Of a DNA stretch of 9,608 nt, positions 1 through 6,261 are shown in pieces. Positions within the stretch are counted from its first letter, which is position 1, and each line of letters opens with the position of its first letter. The notes beneath the pieces are model-generated. The model was not told the DNA's origin. It saw only the letters and a program-made list of their open reading frames with translations, and ran no database searches. The DNA is from CALKKN01 sp050118555. GTDB taxonomy: Bacteria > Pseudomonadota > Gammaproteobacteria > Xanthomonadales > SZUA-36. A program made the translations under genes and the position numbers. Where the stretch lies: contig JASFKQ010000143.1 of assembly GCA_050118555.1 (NCBI GenBank), positions 1-9,608 of the forward strand, given 5' to 3'.

Positions 1-12
1 GGCTCTGCCCCC

Positions 13-83
13 GTAGGAGCGACCGTTGGTCGCGATTTGGCCACGGGGCCGCCCAAACCAACCCGAGCAAGGCTCGGTCCTAC
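13..83. repeat. REPIN (inverted REP pair), copy 1
   Basis: The left arm (13-37) is GTAGGA followed by the stem GCGACC, loop GTT, stem GGTCGC. The right arm (62-83) read on the minus strand is GTAGGA followed by CCGAGC, CTT, GCTCGG. The spacer contains GGGGCCGCCCAAACC, close to the spacer of the 106-177 copy. Total length is 71 bases, matching the 72-base copies at 106-177 and 8426-8497. REPINs of this kind are non-autonomous and mobilised by RAYT transposases; none is encoded here. Confidence 0.8.
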
Positions 84-105
84 GGCGGGCTTCGATTCGC
101 CTCCC

Positions 106-177
106 GTAGGAGCGGCCGTTGGCCGCGATTGGCTCGCGAGGCCACCCAAACCCATCCCGAGCGAGGCTCGGTCCTAC
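106..177. repeat. REPIN (inverted REP pair), copy 2
   Basis: The left arm (106-130) has stem GCGGCC, loop GTT, stem GGCCGC. The right arm (156-177, minus) has stem CCGAGC, loop CTC, stem GCTCGG. Relative to copy 1 the left-arm stem differs at one base pair (A-T to G-C) with both sides changed, so pairing is kept. Confidence 0.8.
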
Positions 178-199
178 GGCGGACTTCGATTCGCGCCCC

Positions 200-224
200 G
201 TAGGAGCGAACCTTGTTCGCGATT
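200..224 (+). repeat. Single REP, 8 bases past the cooS stop
   Basis: GTAGGA is followed by stem GCGAAC, loop CTT, stem GTTCGC, then GATT. It is the last unit of the tandem array and has no inverted partner. As RNA it would form a hairpin just after the end of cooS, so it may protect the 3' end of the mRNA or weaken transcription past it. There is no T-run, so it is not a canonical terminator for cooS. Confidence 0.75.
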
Positions 225-232
225 CCCGGCGC

Positions 233-2149
233 TCAGGCCGCCGTGGCCAAACCGTGCCGGGGCTCCCGGGCATCCAGGCCGAGCGCTTTGCGCTTGTCCT
301 CGATGTGGCGGATGATCAGGTCCGCCGCCTTGTCCGGATCGGGTTCCACGGCGAACTTCGCGCCGACCACCCCGTCCAGCCCGTCAGCCAGCAGGTTCAC
401 CACGTTGGGGCTGCCGAAAATGGCCGGCTGCACGCCGAGCACCGTGTAGATGCCGCTGGCGACCACGTAGGTGCCGATCGACACCGCCTTTTCCGAGTAC
501 CACTCGGGTGCCGCTCCCGCCATCGGCAGCTGGCTGATGTCCACGCCGAGGTACTTGGCCAGCGCCGCGGCCAGCACCAGGATCCGCGTGTTATCGACGC
601 AGGAACCCATGTGCAGCACCGGCGGAATGCCCAGCGCCTCACAGACCTCGCGCAGGCCGGAACCAGCCATCTTCGCGGCTTCGGGCATCATCTGCCCGGC
701 CTTGCCGTTGGCGATGGCCGCGCAGCCGGTGACCGCCACGAGAATGTCGTTCTCGATAAGGCGCCGTGTCAGCGCCACGTGCCCGTGGTCCTGCTGGATC
801 TTCGGGTTGTTGCAGCCCACCACGCCGACCGCGCCGCGGATCTTGCCGGCCTTGATGGCCTCAACCAGCGGTTCGGGTGTGCCGCCCAGCGCCCCGAGGA
901 TGGCCTCGACCGAAAAGCCGGCCATCATCTCGACGGTTTCGCCGGGTATCCGCACCCGTTCCGGGTTGCGATTGGTGTAGGCCTCGATGCCGTGCCGGAT
1001 GATTTCCTTCGCGATCTCGAGTCCGCGATGCGGATCGAAGGATATGTGCGTGGCGCCGGTGAACTTGGCCTTGTCGGCAGTGGAAATGACCACGGTGTGG
1101 AAGCACTTGGCCACGTCGGTGACCGACGGCATGATGCACTGGTAGTCCACCACCATCGCGTCCAGCGCGCCGGTGAGCAGCACCAGTTCCTGCATCAGGT
1201 GGTTGCCGGCCATCGGGATGCCCTTGCGCATCTGCAACTCGCTGCCGGTGCAGCACAGGCCGACGAGGTTGATGCCCTCGGCGCCCTTCGATTTGGCCAG
1301 TTCGACCAGTTCGGGATCGGCCGCCGCCTGCAGGATCACGTCGGACAGCACCGGGTTGTGACCGTGCAGGGCGATGTTCACGTACTCCTTCTTCAGCGCG
1401 CCGAGGTTGACCTTGGACAACTGTGGCGTGGGCGTACCGAACATCACGTCGGACAGCTCGGTGGCGACCATCGAGCCGCCCCAGCCGTCGGACAGGCTGG
1501 TGCGCAGCCCGTGCAGCAAGGTGTTCACGTAGTCGTTGTCGACGCCCATGTGGGTGCGGTGCAGCATCTCGACGTTCTCGCGGTCGATGCCGCGCGGCGT
1601 GATGCCGAGCTTTTCCCAGAGCTCGGTGCGCTGGCCGGGCACACGCTCCTCGAAACCGAGGTGGCTCTTGCGGGTGCCGAAGTCCTCCATCATCGCGTCG
1701 GCGAGGTCGCGGGCAATCTCCGCGGTTTCCCGTCCATCGGTTTCGATGTTCCACTCGGCAGCCAGGGCGCGCAGCTTGCCCTCGTCCCGGATTTCATAGC
1801 CGCGGGTCTCGCCAGCGGCCAGTTCCGCGAAAACTTCGAGGATGTCGCGCCCGTGGTCGGAATGGGCCGACGCACCTGCGGCGATGCTACGCCCCAGGTT
1901 GCGGGCCACGATGATGTCCGCATCGGCGCCGCATACGCCTTTCTGCGGGCCTTCGCCGAATGGATCGACACGGCAGGGGCCCATCGAGCAGTTGCGGCAA
2001 CTGACGCCCATGGCGCAGTAGCCGCACTGGGGTTCCTGCTGGGCGAGCCGGTCCCAGACGGTTTCGATGCCTTCTTCGCGCGCCCGGGCGATCATGGCCT
2101 GGGCGTCCGCGTTAATGGTGAGTTTCTCTGGCTGTTTACGGAAAACCAT
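233..2149 (-). CDS. cooS: Anaerobic Ni-Fe carbon monoxide dehydrogenase, catalytic subunit
   Basis: Catalyses CO + H2O = CO2 + 2H+ + 2e- as a cytoplasmic homodimer and hands electrons to a ferredoxin. Numbering is from the ATG at 2149 (638 residues, normal for CooS). C42 and C45 form a CX2C D-cluster motif at the dimer interface. C51, C54, C59 and C73 (CX2CX4CX13C) bind the B-cluster. The Ni-Fe-S C-cluster ligands are the HGHNP histidine (262 or 264), C300 (in GLCCTGSE), C338, C446, C476 and C517. H96 and H99 (AHSDHG) and K554 (SEKA) fit the family's proton-transfer and active-site residues. Two starts are possible. The ATG at 2155 interlocks with the cooF stop (ATGA) but has GGGAGGT touching it. 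The ATG at 2149 lies 6 bases after that GGAGGT, which is better, so it was chosen. All metal ligands are present, so the enzyme is probably active. No signal peptide or membrane segment is seen. It lacks the acetyl-CoA synthase partner here, so a monofunctional CODH is inferred. Confidence 0.96.
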   Translation of the reverse strand: MVFRKQPEKLTINADAQAMIARAREEGIETVWDRLAQQEPQCGYCAMGVSCRNCSMGPCRVDPFGEGPQKGVCGADADIIVARNLGRSIAAGASAHSDHGRDILEVFAELAAGETRGYEIRDEGKLRALAAEWNIETDGRETAEIARDLADAMMEDFGTRKSHLGFEERVPGQRTELWEKLGITPRGIDRENVEMLHRTHMGVDNDYVNTLLHGLRTSLSDGWGGSMVATELSDVMFGTPTPQLSKVNLGALKKEYVNIALHGHNPVLSDVILQAAADPELVELAKSKGAEGINLVGLCCTGSELQMRKGIPMAGNHLMQELVLLTGALDAMVVDYQCIMPSVTDVAKCFHTVVISTADKAKFTGATHISFDPHRGLEIAKEIIRHGIEAYTNRNPERVRIPGETVEMMAGFSVEAILGALGGTPEPLVEAIKAGKIRGAVGVVGCNNPKIQQDHGHVALTRRLIENDILVAVTGCAAIANGKAGQMMPEAAKMAGSGLREVCEALGIPPVLHMGSCVDNTRILVLAAALAKYLGVDISQLPMAGAAPEWYSEKAVSIGTYVVASGIYTVLGVQPAIFGSPNVVNLLADGLDGVVGAKFAVEPDPDKAADLIIRHIEDKRKALGLDAREPRHGLATAA

Positions 2150-2163
2150 GGTCATACCTCCCG
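2149..2163 (-). promoter_or_regulatory. Shine-Dalgarno of cooS inside the end of cooF
   Basis: On the minus strand the sequence reads GGGAGGT, then ATGACC, then ATG. The first ATG (2155) overlaps the cooF TGA (2154-2152). The second ATG (2149) has the ideal spacing from GGAGGT. The purine-rich site lies within the last cooF codons, so cooS translation is probably coupled to cooF. Confidence 0.65.
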
Positions 2164-2769
2164 AGCTTCGGCTGCAGACCGGTTCAACGCGCGCCAGGCC
2201 GTCACGTTGCCCGGCACGCGCTCGGAGACGGGTTCCACCGCGGCGGTTGCCGAGAGTACGGCCTCCGCCTCGCTGGCCCGGCCTGAAGCCGCGATTTCAT
2301 TGAGATCGCCAAATTCCAGTGCGTTGACCTTGCAGGCCTCGACGCAGGCCGGTTCCAGGCCCAGCCGCAAACGATCGACGCAGCCGTCGCACTTGAAGGC
2401 CACGGTGTGCACGGCGGCCCCATTCGACAGCGCATGGAAGCTCAGCACATCAAACGGACAGACCATTGCGCACATGGCGCAGGAAATGCATTTGCGTTGA
2501 TCGATCAGGACCAGGTCCAGGTCGGCGTCGCGATAAATTGCACCTGTCGGACAAACGGAGAGACAGGGTGCAGGATCGCAGTGCCGGCACTTGACTGGAA
2601 ACGATGTGAGTAATGTCGCCCCGGCGGCGACGTGAATCCTCGAGCGAGGTGGTGGTTCTTCGGTCAGTGCGGCCAGGGTGATCTGGCTTTTCGAATGCGC
2701 GACGGCGCAAGCAAACTCACACTGCCGACAACCTATGCATCGCTCGGGATGGACGAATACTGTATTCAT
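2152..2769 (-). CDS. cooF: CooF-like ferredoxin with four [4Fe-4S] clusters (CODH electron-transfer subunit)
   Basis: This 205-residue protein carries 16 cysteines in four cluster-binding sets: C11, C14, C17, C21; C61, C64, C69, C73; C94, C97, C100, C104; and C127, C130, C142, C146. That is the pattern of CooF, HycB and the DMSO-reductase B subunit. Position immediately before cooS, with interlocked stop and start codons, makes the CooF role most likely: it would take electrons from the CooS B/D-clusters and pass them to an acceptor not encoded in the window. The frame stays open up to an ATG at 2829, but the ATG at 2769 has GAGGG just upstream and starts right before the first cluster (VHPERCIGC), as usual in the family. 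No twin-arginine signal is present, so it should stay in the cytoplasm. The last 50 residues are Ala/Glu-rich, contain no cysteine and have no role I can assign. A HydN/HycB-type partner of another enzyme is a less likely reading. Confidence 0.85.
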   Translation of the reverse strand: MNTVFVHPERCIGCRQCEFACAVAHSKSQITLAALTEEPPPRSRIHVAAGATLLTSFPVKCRHCDPAPCLSVCPTGAIYRDADLDLVLIDQRKCISCAMCAMVCPFDVLSFHALSNGAAVHTVAFKCDGCVDRLRLGLEPACVEACKVNALEFGDLNEIAASGRASEAEAVLSATAAVEPVSERVPGNVTAWRALNRSAAEAREV

Positions 2770-2812
2770 CGGACCCTCGCGCCAATTTTCGTGGGATACA
2801 GGTTCACCCGTT

Positions 2813-2821
2813 ATTACAGCA
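2813..2821 (-). promoter_or_regulatory. Candidate extended -10 element for cooFS
   Basis: The minus strand reads TGC TGTAAT, a near match to the extended -10 TGnTATAAT. A transcript starting about 7 bases on would have a leader of roughly 37 bases before the cooF ATG at 2769. No good -35 lies at the right distance, so the call rests on the extended -10 alone. Confidence 0.3.
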
Positions 2822-2853
2822 CAGGGCACCCGGCATCGCTTTGACCCGCATCA

Positions 2854-2869
2854 GGCAATCGTTAAGCCA
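2854..2869 (-). promoter_or_regulatory. Candidate sigma-54 (-24/-12) promoter for cooFS
   Basis: The minus strand reads TGGCTTAACGATTGCC. The GG and GC doublets have the exact 12-base offset of the sigma-54 consensus TGGCACG-N4-TTGCW, and TGGC and TTGC are intact. The ACG after TGGC is not matched. The predicted start is about 75 bases upstream of cooF. No binding site for an enhancer-binding protein was recognised. Chance matches of this quality occur, so this is tentative. Confidence 0.3.
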
Positions 2870-2960
2870 GGCTTGCTTTCGATGATGAAGTTCCTGCAAT
2901 CATCGCACGCGAGGGTGTTCCCACGGAAACCCGATACCCCCGATCCCACAGTCACCTGAA

Positions 2961-2984
2961 GGAGCCCGCTCCGTGGGCTTGATT
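2961..2984. repeat. GAGCCCGCTC palindrome, copy 1 (before lon)
   Basis: AGCCC (2963-2967) pairs with GGGCT (2975-2979) across a 7-base loop. The 14 bases GAGCCCGCTCCGTG (2962-2975) recur exactly at 5559-5572, just after lon, and a variant occurs at 9528-9544. It resembles the REP elements in layout (GGAGC, stem, loop, stem, then GAT) but is a separate subfamily. Confidence 0.55.
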
Positions 2985-3005
2985 TTCGGCCGGTCGAGCC
3001 AATAT
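2976..3005 (+). promoter_or_regulatory. Candidate heat-shock (sigma-32) promoter of lon
   Basis: GGCTTGATT at 2976-2984 is close to the sigma-32 -35 element (GGCTTGAAA). After a 14-base spacer, GCCAATAT (2998-3005) matches 6 of 8 positions of the -10 CCCCATAT. lon belongs to the sigma-32 regulon in E. coli, which supports the reading. The leader would be about 115 bases. Confidence 0.4.
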
Positions 3006-3048
3006 TCGGAGTATCGCGCCCTGCAGAGCCATAGCTGGTCCTGCAGCC

Positions 3049-3057
3049 TGCTATGAT
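3049..3057 (+). promoter_or_regulatory. Candidate sigma-70 extended -10 of lon
   Basis: TGC TATGAT fits the extended -10 TGnTATAAT with one mismatch. The -35 region (around 3029-3034) is poor, as is common for extended -10 promoters. Transcription would start near 3064, about 64 bases before the lon ATG. Confidence 0.45.
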
Positions 3058-3127
3058 TATGTAAACCCTGACCAAGGTGATCCACAGGGCCGAAACCGGC
3101 CGGGTACAGGGTGCCGGAGAGGAATTG

Positions 3128-5548
3128 ATGACCGAAGAAATCATGACCAAGGTCCCCCCCCTGACAACGCAGCCCACGCCCGTGCTGTCGCTGCGCGACG
3201 TGGTGGTCTACCCGCACATGGTGATTCCGTTGTTCGTCGGCCGCGAGCGCTCGATCATGGCGCTCGACAAGGCGATGGACCGCGACAAGCGTATCCTGCT
3301 GGTAACGCAGCGCAGCGCCGAAATCGACGAGCCGGCCGAGGCGGACCTGTTCACGGTCGGCACGCTCGCCACCGTGCTGCAGCTGCTCAAGCTGCCGGAC
3401 GGCACCACGAAGGTGCTGGTCGAAGGCGGCGACCGCGTGCGGATCAACCATTACACCGACGAAGCGGGCTTTTTCGAGGCCGAGTGGGAACTGATCCCCA
3501 CGATCGACCAGGGCAGTGACAAGGAGCTCGAGGTCACCATGCGCTCGCTGGTGTCGCTGTTCGAACAATACGTCAAGCTGAACCGCAAGATTCCGCCGGA
3601 ACTGCTGACCACCCTGGCCGGCATCGAGGATCCGAGCCGGCTGGCCGACACCGTCGCCGCTCACCTGTCGATCCGGCTGGAGGAAAAGCAGGTGCTGCTG
3701 GAGATGGGCAGCCCGCGCCGCCGCATGGAACACCTGATGGCGCTGGTCGAGGGCGAAATCGACGTGCTGCAGCTGGAAAAGCGCATCCGCGGGCGCGTCA
3801 AGACGCAGATGGAGAAGAGCCAGCGCGAGTACTACCTCAACGAGCAGATGAAGGCGATCCAGAAGGAACTGGGCGAGATGGACGACGCGCCCAACGACCT
3901 GGACGACCTGGCGCGCCGCATCGAAGAAAGCGGTATGAGCAAGGAGGCCGAGGAAAAGGCCTCATCGGAACTGAACAAGCTGCGCATGATGTCGCCGATG
4001 TCGGCCGAAGCCACGGTGGTGCGCAACTACATCGACTGGATGCTGAACGTTCCCTGGAAGAAGCGCAGCCGCATCCGCAAGCAGCTGGACAAGGCCGAAG
4101 AGATCCTCGAGGCCGATCACTACGGGCTGCATCGGGTCAAGGAACGTATCCTCGAGTACCTGGCGGTGCAGCAGCGCGTGAAAGCGATGAAAGGCCCCAT
4201 CCTGTGCCTGGTGGGACCGCCGGGTGTCGGCAAAACCAGCCTGGGCCGGTCGATCGCCCGGGCGACGGGACGCAAGTTCGTGCGCATGTCGCTGGGCGGC
4301 GTGCGTGACGAGGCCGAGATCCGCGGCCACCGCAGGACCTACATTGGTTCCATGCCCGGCCGCGTGTTGCAGAACATGGCCAAGATCGGCACGCGCAATC
4401 CGCTGTTCATGCTCGACGAGCTGGACAAGATGTCGATGGACTTCCGTGGCGACCCCTCATCGGCGCTGCTCGAAGTGCTCGACCCGGAGCAGAACAACAC
4501 CTTCAACGACCACTACCTGGAAGTCGATTTCGACCTGTCGGAAGTGATGTTCGTGGCCACCGCCAATTCGCTGAACATTCCGCCGGCGCTGCTCGACCGC
4601 ATGGAGGTGATCCGCATCCCGGGTTACACCGAGGACGAGAAGCTGAACATCGCGTTGCGCTACCTGTTGCCCAAGCAGATGGATCAACACGGGCTCAAGG
4701 AAGACGAGGTCAGCGTCAGCCGGCCGGTGCTGGTCGACATCATCCGCTATTACACCCGTGAATCGGGCGTGCGTAACCTGGAGCGCGAGATAGCGAAGAT
4801 CTGTCGCAAGTCCGTGAAACAGCTGGCGCTCGACACGGACCGCAAGAAGGTGACGGTGACAGTCAAGAACCTGGACAACTATCTCGGTGTCCGCCGCTTC
4901 CGTTACGGCGTGGTGGAGGAAGAGAACGAGATCGGCCAGGTCACCGGCCTGGCGTGGACCGAGGTCGGCGGCGAGCTGCTGCGCATCGAGGCCACGCTGA
5001 TGCCGGGCAAGGGCCGCCTGACGCAAACCGGACAGCTGGGTGACGTCATGCAGGAATCGATTCAGGCCGCGATGACCGTAGTGCGCAGCCGCGCCGAGAA
5101 ACTCGGCATCGATCCGGGCTTCCACCAGAACCTCGACGCGCACGTGCACGTGCCCGAGGGCGCGACCCCGAAAGACGGTCCGTCCGCCGGCATCGCCATG
5201 TGCACGGCGCTGGTGTCGGCTCTGACCAAAATTCCCGTTCGGGCCGACGTCGCGATGACCGGCGAAATCACCCTGCGCGGCAAGGTGCTGCCGATCGGCG
5301 GCCTGAAGGAAAAGCTGCTGGCGGCCCATCGCGGCGGCATCAAGCTGGTGCTGATTCCGGACGAGAACGAAAAGGACCTGGCGGAGATTCCGAAAGCCAT
5401 CCTGCGCAAGCTGGAAGTGAAGGCAGTTTCGACCATCGATGAGGTGTTGAAACTGGCGCTGACGGAAAATCCGCAGCCGTTGCCGGCGCCAATCGAGCCG
5501 AAAAAGGCTGCCAAGACCGAGAAGGAAAGCGCCGTAACGACGCATTGA
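3128..5548 (+). CDS. lon: ATP-dependent Lon protease (LonA type)
   Basis: Cytoplasmic AAA+ serine protease that unfolds and degrades misfolded and short-lived regulatory proteins as a hexamer. The 806 residues compare with 784 in E. coli. The N-terminal substrate-binding domain begins at PVLSLRDVVVYP (about residues 18-29) and runs into a long helical region (about 210-300). The Walker A motif GPPGVGKT lies at 363-370 and Walker B FMLDE at 427-431. The proteolytic domain carries the DGPSAG serine (S686) and K729 (GGLKEK), the Ser-Lys dyad with the family's 43-residue spacing. The start at 3128 has GGAGAGGA just upstream. An in-frame ATG at 3077 has no ribosome-binding site and would add 17 residues unlike Lon N termini. 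The C terminus ends in a Pro/Ala/Lys-rich tail of about 25 residues that is probably disordered. The gene lies before hupB as usual, but cooF, not clpX, is its upstream neighbour. Confidence 0.98.
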   Translation: MTEEIMTKVPPLTTQPTPVLSLRDVVVYPHMVIPLFVGRERSIMALDKAMDRDKRILLVTQRSAEIDEPAEADLFTVGTLATVLQLLKLPDGTTKVLVEGGDRVRINHYTDEAGFFEAEWELIPTIDQGSDKELEVTMRSLVSLFEQYVKLNRKIPPELLTTLAGIEDPSRLADTVAAHLSIRLEEKQVLLEMGSPRRRMEHLMALVEGEIDVLQLEKRIRGRVKTQMEKSQREYYLNEQMKAIQKELGEMDDAPNDLDDLARRIEESGMSKEAEEKASSELNKLRMMSPMSAEATVVRNYIDWMLNVPWKKRSRIRKQLDKAEEILEADHYGLHRVKERILEYLAVQQRVKAMKGPILCLVGPPGVGKTSLGRSIARATGRKFVRMSLGGVRDEAEIRGHRRTYIGSMPGRVLQNMAKIGTRNPLFMLDELDKMSMDFRGDPSSALLEVLDPEQNNTFNDHYLEVDFDLSEVMFVATANSLNIPPALLDRMEVIRIPGYTEDEKLNIALRYLLPKQMDQHGLKEDEVSVSRPVLVDIIRYYTRESGVRNLEREIAKICRKSVKQLALDTDRKKVTVTVKNLDNYLGVRRFRYGVVEEENEIGQVTGLAWTEVGGELLRIEATLMPGKGRLTQTGQLGDVMQESIQAAMTVVRSRAEKLGIDPGFHQNLDAHVHVPEGATPKDGPSAGIAMCTALVSALTKIPVRADVAMTGEITLRGKVLPIGGLKEKLLAAHRGGIKLVLIPDENEKDLAEIPKAILRKLEVKAVSTIDEVLKLALTENPQPLPAPIEPKKAAKTEKESAVTTH

Positions 5549-5558
5549 ACGCCCGCAT

Positions 5559-5576
5559 GAGCCCGCTCCGTGAGCG
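5559..5576. repeat. GAGCCCGCTC palindrome, copy 2 (after lon)
   Basis: Shares the 14 bases GAGCCCGCTCCGTG with the copy at 2962-2975. Here the stem is shifted: CGCTC (5564-5568), loop CGT, GAGCG (5572-5576), followed by ATAT. It begins 10 bases after the lon stop codon. With no T-run it is not a typical terminator, though it could protect the 3' end of lon mRNA. Confidence 0.55.
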
Positions 5577-5703
5577 ATATCGGCTGCAATTGCACGGTAT
5601 CGCCCAAAGAGTGGGCTCTTGCGTTGACCATGGCTTTCTTCGCACTTTGAAACGCTTGGCGGGGGAACTTCAGCAAACACTTTTCAATTCGCCGGAAAAC
5701 GTG

Positions 5704-5732
5704 TTGCGTGCAAAGCGGTGAGGTATTAGTAT
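5704..5732 (+). promoter_or_regulatory. Candidate sigma-70 promoter of hupB
   Basis: TTGCGT (5704-5709) and TAGTAT (5727-5732) are separated by 17 bases, resembling -35 and -10 boxes. The start would lie near 5739, giving a leader of about 150 bases. A perfect TTGACA at 5753-5758 has no -10 at a suitable distance. Confidence 0.3.
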
Positions 5733-5891
5733 TCCTGAACAGCTCGCAGGCCTTGACATACAAGGCTTTCAGGGGGTTTCCGCACCTTCCGAAGCAACCA
5801 AAACAAGCCGACAGGGTCTGGATGTCGGGGGTCTGTTCAAGCTGATAGAACACACGTCGAAAACCCATCACTACTTTTACGGAGTGCAATA

Positions 5892-6164
5892 ATGAACAAA
5901 TCTGACCTCGTTGACGCAATTGCAGCATCTTCCGGACTGTCCAAAGCCGATGCCGGCCGCGCTCTTGACGCGACTGTTAAAGCCATTACAGGTGCGCTGA
6001 AAAAGGGCAAGACCGTATCCCTCGTTGGCTTCGGAACGTTCTCGGTGCGCAAGCGCGCAGCACGTACTGGCCGCAATCCGCGGACCGGTGAAACCATCAA
6101 GATCAAGGCGTCGAAGAATCCCGCTTTCAAGGCTGGCAAAGCGCTCAAAGACGCTGTAAACTAG
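5892..6164 (+). CDS. hupB: DNA-binding protein HU, beta subunit
   Basis: HU is a small dimeric nucleoid protein that bends DNA with little sequence preference. The 90 residues are the normal family length. The N-terminal helices (MNKSDLVDAIA) and the turn VGFGTFSVRKR (about residues 45-55) are typical, and the beta-arm GRNPRTGE (60-67) carries P63, the proline that intercalates between base pairs. The ATG at 5892 has GGAG at 5881-5884, 7 bases upstream. It follows lon, as in other gammaproteobacteria, and is followed after 13 bases by tRNA-Val, so all three may share a transcript ending at the terminator at 6348-6378. The hupB rather than hupA name rests on this context. Confidence 0.97.
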   Translation: MNKSDLVDAIAASSGLSKADAGRALDATVKAITGALKKGKTVSLVGFGTFSVRKRAARTGRNPRTGETIKIKASKNPAFKAGKALKDAVN

Positions 6165-6177
6165 CGCGCCTTCTGAA

Positions 6178-6253
6178 GGGTGCTTAGCTCAGCTGGGAGA
6201 GCATCGCCCTTACAAGGCGAGGGTCGGCGGTTCGAGCCCGTCAGCACCCACCA
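6178..6253 (+). tRNA. tRNA-Val (anticodon UAC)
   Basis: The 76-base cloverleaf is complete. The acceptor GGGTGCT (6178-6184) pairs with AGCACCC (6243-6249), the discriminator is A, and the CCA end (6251-6253) is encoded. The anticodon stem TCGCC/GGCGA encloses loop CTTACAA, with anticodon TAC at 6211-6213. The T arm contains GGTTCGAGCC. Confidence 0.97.
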
Positions 6254-6261
6254 GGAATCGC

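Larger units (their letters stand above)
13..224. repeat. Tandem REPIN array, ~93-base period
   Basis: Plus-oriented GTAGGAGCG-type palindromes start at 13, 106 and 200, a period of 93 to 94 bases. The first two are each followed by an inverted CCGAGC-type palindrome (62-83 and 156-177). The sequence between units is also conserved: CTTCGATTCGC follows both inverted members. This is therefore a tandem duplication of a whole REPIN plus spacer, with the third unit reduced to one REP. The array ends 8 bases past the cooS stop codon and fills all non-coding DNA left of cooS in the window. Confidence 0.85.
2770..3127. other. Divergent intergenic region between cooF and lon
   Basis: This 358-base stretch contains no gene I can support. 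It holds the candidate cooFS promoters (2813-2821, 2854-2869), a small palindrome at 2961-2984, and two candidate lon promoters (2976-3005 and 3049-3057). Two CTGCAG hexamers (3021-3026 and 3041-3046) sit 20 bases apart between the two lon promoters. I looked for the CooA-type TGTCA-N6-TGACA palindrome and an FNR-type TTGAT-N4-ATCAA site by eye and found neither. Confidence 0.6.
5549..5891. other. lon-hupB intergenic region
   Basis: This 343-base gap holds no gene I can support. It contains the palindrome at 5559-5576, the perfect palindrome TGCAATTGCA (5585-5594), a weak hairpin with arms AAGAG (5607-5611) and CTCTT (5616-5620), and a candidate hupB promoter at 5704-5732. Base composition becomes noticeably more AT-rich towards hupB, as expected for a promoter region. 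No convincing rho-independent terminator follows lon, so read-through into hupB is possible. Confidence 0.55.

Noticed and set aside
13..224. CRISPR-like array (regular repeats)
   Set aside because: The units are inverted palindrome pairs with conserved, not unique, spacers, the stems vary, and there are no cas genes.
119..2500. Plus-strand open frame of 793 residues across cooS and cooF
   Set aside because: It is antisense to two well-supported genes, is rich in Arg, His, Gly and Ala as expected of a GC-rich shadow frame, and shows no domain or ribosome-binding site.
2770..2829. Longer CooF start at 2829
   Set aside because: The 20 extra residues do not resemble a signal or a ferredoxin N terminus, and the ATG at 2769 has a clear GAGGG site.
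3077..3127. Longer Lon start at 3077
   Set aside because: It lacks a ribosome-binding site and lies only about 13 bases after the predicted sigma-70 transcript start; the ATG at 3128 has GGAGAGGA.
4457..5680. Minus-strand open frame of 407 residues within lon
   Set aside because: It mirrors lon codon structure and shows no protein family features.
5753..5758. Perfect TTGACA as a hupB -35 box
   Set aside because: No -10-like sequence lies 15 to 19 bases downstream.
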